NCBI GenBank assembly: GCA_039798005.1
Contig: JBDKGV010000194.1
Location: forward strand, 1 to 6,708
Length of the DNA stretch: 6,708 bases
From: JBDKGV01 sp039798005
GTDB lineage: Bacteria; Fibrobacterota; Fibrobacteria; UBA5070
Reading direction: 5' to 3'
The notes beneath the pieces were generated by a model. That model was not told the DNA's origin. It worked only from the letters and a program-made list of their open reading frames with translations, and made no database searches. A program made the position numbers and the translations under genes. This document shows, in pieces, positions 4,844 through 6,708 of the stretch; the first letter of the stretch is position 1; every line of letters begins with the position of its first letter.

Positions 4844-6391
4844 ATGACGACCGCAACCAAAATCGCAGCGCTTTGCCTTGGACTCTTCGCCGTTTCCCAG
4901 GCAAAGCCCCTGCAGTTCAATTTCGAATCCGCCGATTCCCTGAATCCGTCCTCGTTGCGCGCTTGGTGGTTTCCTCGCAAGGATCCCGAGCGGCGTTCAC
5001 CAAGACACGCATGCACCGTCCTGCGCGATTCCATCGCCCCGCTGGCGGGCAACTGGAATGCGAAGGTTTCCTTCGTACTCGATGGCGCCCCGTACCCTTC
5101 GGCGGGAATCGGCTTTCAGTTTCCCGAAGGCGCCTCCATCGATCTGCGCACGCTCACCAGCATCCGCCTGAAACTGCGGTGCGACCGTCCGCGCAGGATC
5201 CGCATCTCCATCGGAAGTCTGGTTCCCGAATACGCTGCAGCCAACGACACCGGGGTCAACCTCGGCTACTCCTTGCAGGCGAAGGACTCGACGCTGGATC
5301 TGGTCATTCCGGCCAGCAAACTCGCCTATCCTTCGTGGGCAAGCCCGGAACCGGCCGTGAGCGACGGCGCGGTCCTCTCGCTTGCCTCCGCCATCCAGAT
5401 CACCACCAGCAAGGACAGCAGCGCGGCCAAGGATTCGGGCTGGATCAAGATCGATGACATCGTCTTGGAAGGCATCGACGACGCGCCGCCGCCTCCACCG
5501 ACAGGCAAGTGCGAAGGAAACGACGGCGTCTTGCTTTCCGACTTCGCCACCGAGCCGATCAAGCGCAACCGCTTCGGCGGCTGGTGGTACACCTACACGG
5601 ATTCAAGTTCCACCGACCCCTTGGCCCGCGGTCATTCGCTCATCCAAGACACCTCCGGCGCGTGGAGCACCAGCGGATGGATGCCCAATGCCGTCTCTCA
5701 CGACGCCACGGCCTCGTTCTGGCTGCGTCGGGGTGGGCCCTACTCCGGATACGGAGCCTTGGAAACACAATTTTCCCCTCTGGCCGAAGAGTCCCGCAGC
5801 TTGCCTGGACTGCATTCCGTGCGCTTTCGCATGACCATCCCCCAAGGCTTTCCGGACAGTCAAGTCAACCTGGTCTACCACGCCAAGAAGGCCGGCGCCC
5901 AGTACCAGAACGGGCGAGACCACCAAGTACGGCTTCCCGCCACCACCGGCGCATCCACGTGGTGCATCGCCTTGGACAGCTTGGAACAGCCCGATTGGGT
6001 GGGACTTTGGAAGGAGCCGTTCACACCGGACAGCTTGCTGACCATGAGCTGGGAAGTGCGTCTGGGGACGGTGGACACCTCGACCAAGGCAAGCTTCACC
6101 CTCGACAGCGTGATGCTGTACGGATGGAATCCGACGGGGATCGCGACTCGCAAAGCTCGACCATTCAATTTGCGCTTGAACATGCAGGGCAAGCATCTTC
6201 GCATTTCTCGATCGAACTTGGAGGCCGCTGAAGTCACAACGCATTCGATGTCTGGCCAAACCATCACACGGCAGAATTGGCCGCATGGTGAAACCTCGCT
6301 GACACTGCCAGCCTCCCGGACCCTGCGCGTGTTGCATGTACGTACCGCAGATCACGTGGAAACTCTCATCCTGCCCGCCTTGCAGCGCTAG
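4844..6391 (+). CDS. Secreted protein with two tandem carbohydrate-binding-type domains and a C-terminal sorting-like domain
   Basis: A 515-residue exported protein. Residues 1-20 form a signal peptide (MTTATKIAALCLGLFAVSQA) with cleavage expected after SQA. Domain 1 (about 21-212) and domain 2 (about 228-429) look like diverged copies: each opens with a FES/FAT strand followed by a Trp pair (WWFP at 41, WWYT at 247), has an AKVSF / ATASF strand followed by a Pro-Tyr turn and QF, and closes with a strand before a hydrophobic D-containing strand (IKIDDIVLEG, FTLDSVMLYG). This matches the galactose-binding-like jelly-roll style of CBM11/CIA30 proteins. A PPPPPT linker (215-220) joins them. Residues about 440-515 form a small beta domain with an SMSGQTI strand, resembling the C-terminal domains of type IX-type secretion substrates and of many Fibrobacter secreted proteins. 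No catalytic domain is evident. It precedes a cellulase-type gene by 64 nt. No Shine-Dalgarno is seen. Confidence 0.75.
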   Translation: MTTATKIAALCLGLFAVSQAKPLQFNFESADSLNPSSLRAWWFPRKDPERRSPRHACTVLRDSIAPLAGNWNAKVSFVLDGAPYPSAGIGFQFPEGASIDLRTLTSIRLKLRCDRPRRIRISIGSLVPEYAAANDTGVNLGYSLQAKDSTLDLVIPASKLAYPSWASPEPAVSDGAVLSLASAIQITTSKDSSAAKDSGWIKIDDIVLEGIDDAPPPPPTGKCEGNDGVLLSDFATEPIKRNRFGGWWYTYTDSSSTDPLARGHSLIQDTSGAWSTSGWMPNAVSHDATASFWLRRGGPYSGYGALETQFSPLAEESRSLPGLHSVRFRMTIPQGFPDSQVNLVYHAKKAGAQYQNGRDHQVRLPATTGASTWCIALDSLEQPDWVGLWKEPFTPDSLLTMSWEVRLGTVDTSTKASFTLDSVMLYGWNPTGIATRKARPFNLRLNMQGKHLRISRSNLEAAEVTTHSMSGQTITRQNWPHGETSLTLPASRTLRVLHVRTADHVETLILPALQR

Positions 6392-6413
6392 ATTTCCTGA
6401 AGTTCCGCCTTTG

Positions 6414-6429
6414 GCCCGTTCTTTCGGGC
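6414..6429 (+). other. Hairpin between the secreted-protein and hydrolase genes
   Basis: GCCCG-TTCTTT-CGGGC is a perfect 5-bp stem with a 6-nt loop, extendable by TT/AA across a one-base bulge. It sits 22 nt after the upstream stop codon and 26 nt before the next ATG, without a T-tract, so it could set mRNA stability between two co-transcribed genes rather than end transcription. Confidence 0.4.
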
Positions 6430-6455
6430 AACTGCGCCCAACCCAAGGATCTTCC

Positions 6456-6708
6456 ATGAGCTTTCTTTCCCTGATTCTGGCACTGAGCAGCACGGTCCCC
6501 ACCGCTCTCCCGTTTGATTCGATTGCCAATCCCCTGCTGAAATCCCCCGCCGGGACCGATATCCAGCTCACGGGCGATCTGGCCAATCTGACACCGGGCG
6601 CTGTGCGCGTCAACCAAGCAGGCTATCGTCTGATCGACGTACGCCAAGGACGCGCTCGCTTCCATGTGATCGCCCCGACGGGCGCCACCTCGGCCACCTT
6701 GACAGGTG
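6456..6708 (+). CDS. N-terminus of a secreted glycoside hydrolase, probably GH9 cellulase (3'-truncated)
   Basis: Eighty-four codons are visible before the window ends. The ATG is well supported by AAGGA at 6445-6449, 6 nt upstream. The N-terminus MSFLSLILALSSTVPTA is hydrophobic and signal-like but lacks a basic residue; an in-frame TTG at 6411 would add one, without a comparable ribosome site. After a short spacer comes GAVRVNQAGYRLIDVRQGRA followed by a strand RFHVIAPTG. RVNQ-GY is the opening of the Ig-like CelD_N domain that precedes the catalytic domain of GH9 endoglucanases, and is common in Fibrobacter cellulases. The catalytic domain itself lies outside the window, so the family is inferred. 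Its place 64 nt after a binding-type secreted protein supports a joint role in polysaccharide attack. Confidence 0.65.
   Translation, partial: MSFLSLILALSSTVPTALPFDSIANPLLKSPAGTDIQLTGDLANLTPGAVRVNQAGYRLIDVRQGRARFHVIAPTGATSATLTG

Overview
The window is a GC-rich bacterial chromosome segment holding seven protein genes: an efflux transporter cut by the left edge, a nuclease of the Rpn family, a small lipoprotein, chorismate synthase on the minus strand, an unrecognised cytoplasmic protein, a large secreted carbohydrate-binding-type protein, and the first 84 codons of a secreted glycoside hydrolase cut by the right edge. I see no rRNA, tRNA, CRISPR array or insertion sequence. The pairing of a two-domain jelly-roll protein that ends in a sorting-type C-terminal domain with a hydrolase carrying a cellulase-type N-terminal Ig motif (RVNQAGYR) suggests a polysaccharide degrader of the Fibrobacterota/FCB type. 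This is inferred from protein style only. The base composition looks higher in GC than Fibrobacter succinogenes, so an environmental relative is more likely than that species.

Layout. 2-1291 (+) is a MATE-family exporter. 1480-1508 is a promoter-like pair placed so that transcription would begin at the ATG of the next gene. 1515-2348 (+) is a PD-(D/E)XK nuclease of the Rpn / 'transposase_31' family, with a well-placed internal Shine-Dalgarno and in-frame ATG at 2166. 2349-2550 is non-coding and rich in inverted repeats. 2551-3096 (+) is a lipoprotein. It converges with aroC (3104-4195, -), with only 7 nt between their stop codons. The 77-nt divergent gap 4196-4272 holds three copies of GCCAA/TTGGC. 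4273-4806 (+) is an unrecognised helical protein, 4844-6391 (+) is the secreted protein with two tandem binding-type domains, and 6456-6708 (+) is the hydrolase start.

The genes form no single pathway. The left part is accessory (export, nuclease, lipoprotein), the centre is housekeeping shikimate metabolism, and the right part looks like a polysaccharide-use locus continuing beyond the window. The most interesting candidate is the Rpn gene: its internal start would yield a 60-residue C-terminal protein, matching the arrangement known from E. coli Rpn nucleases, where a short C-terminal product blocks the toxic full-length enzyme.
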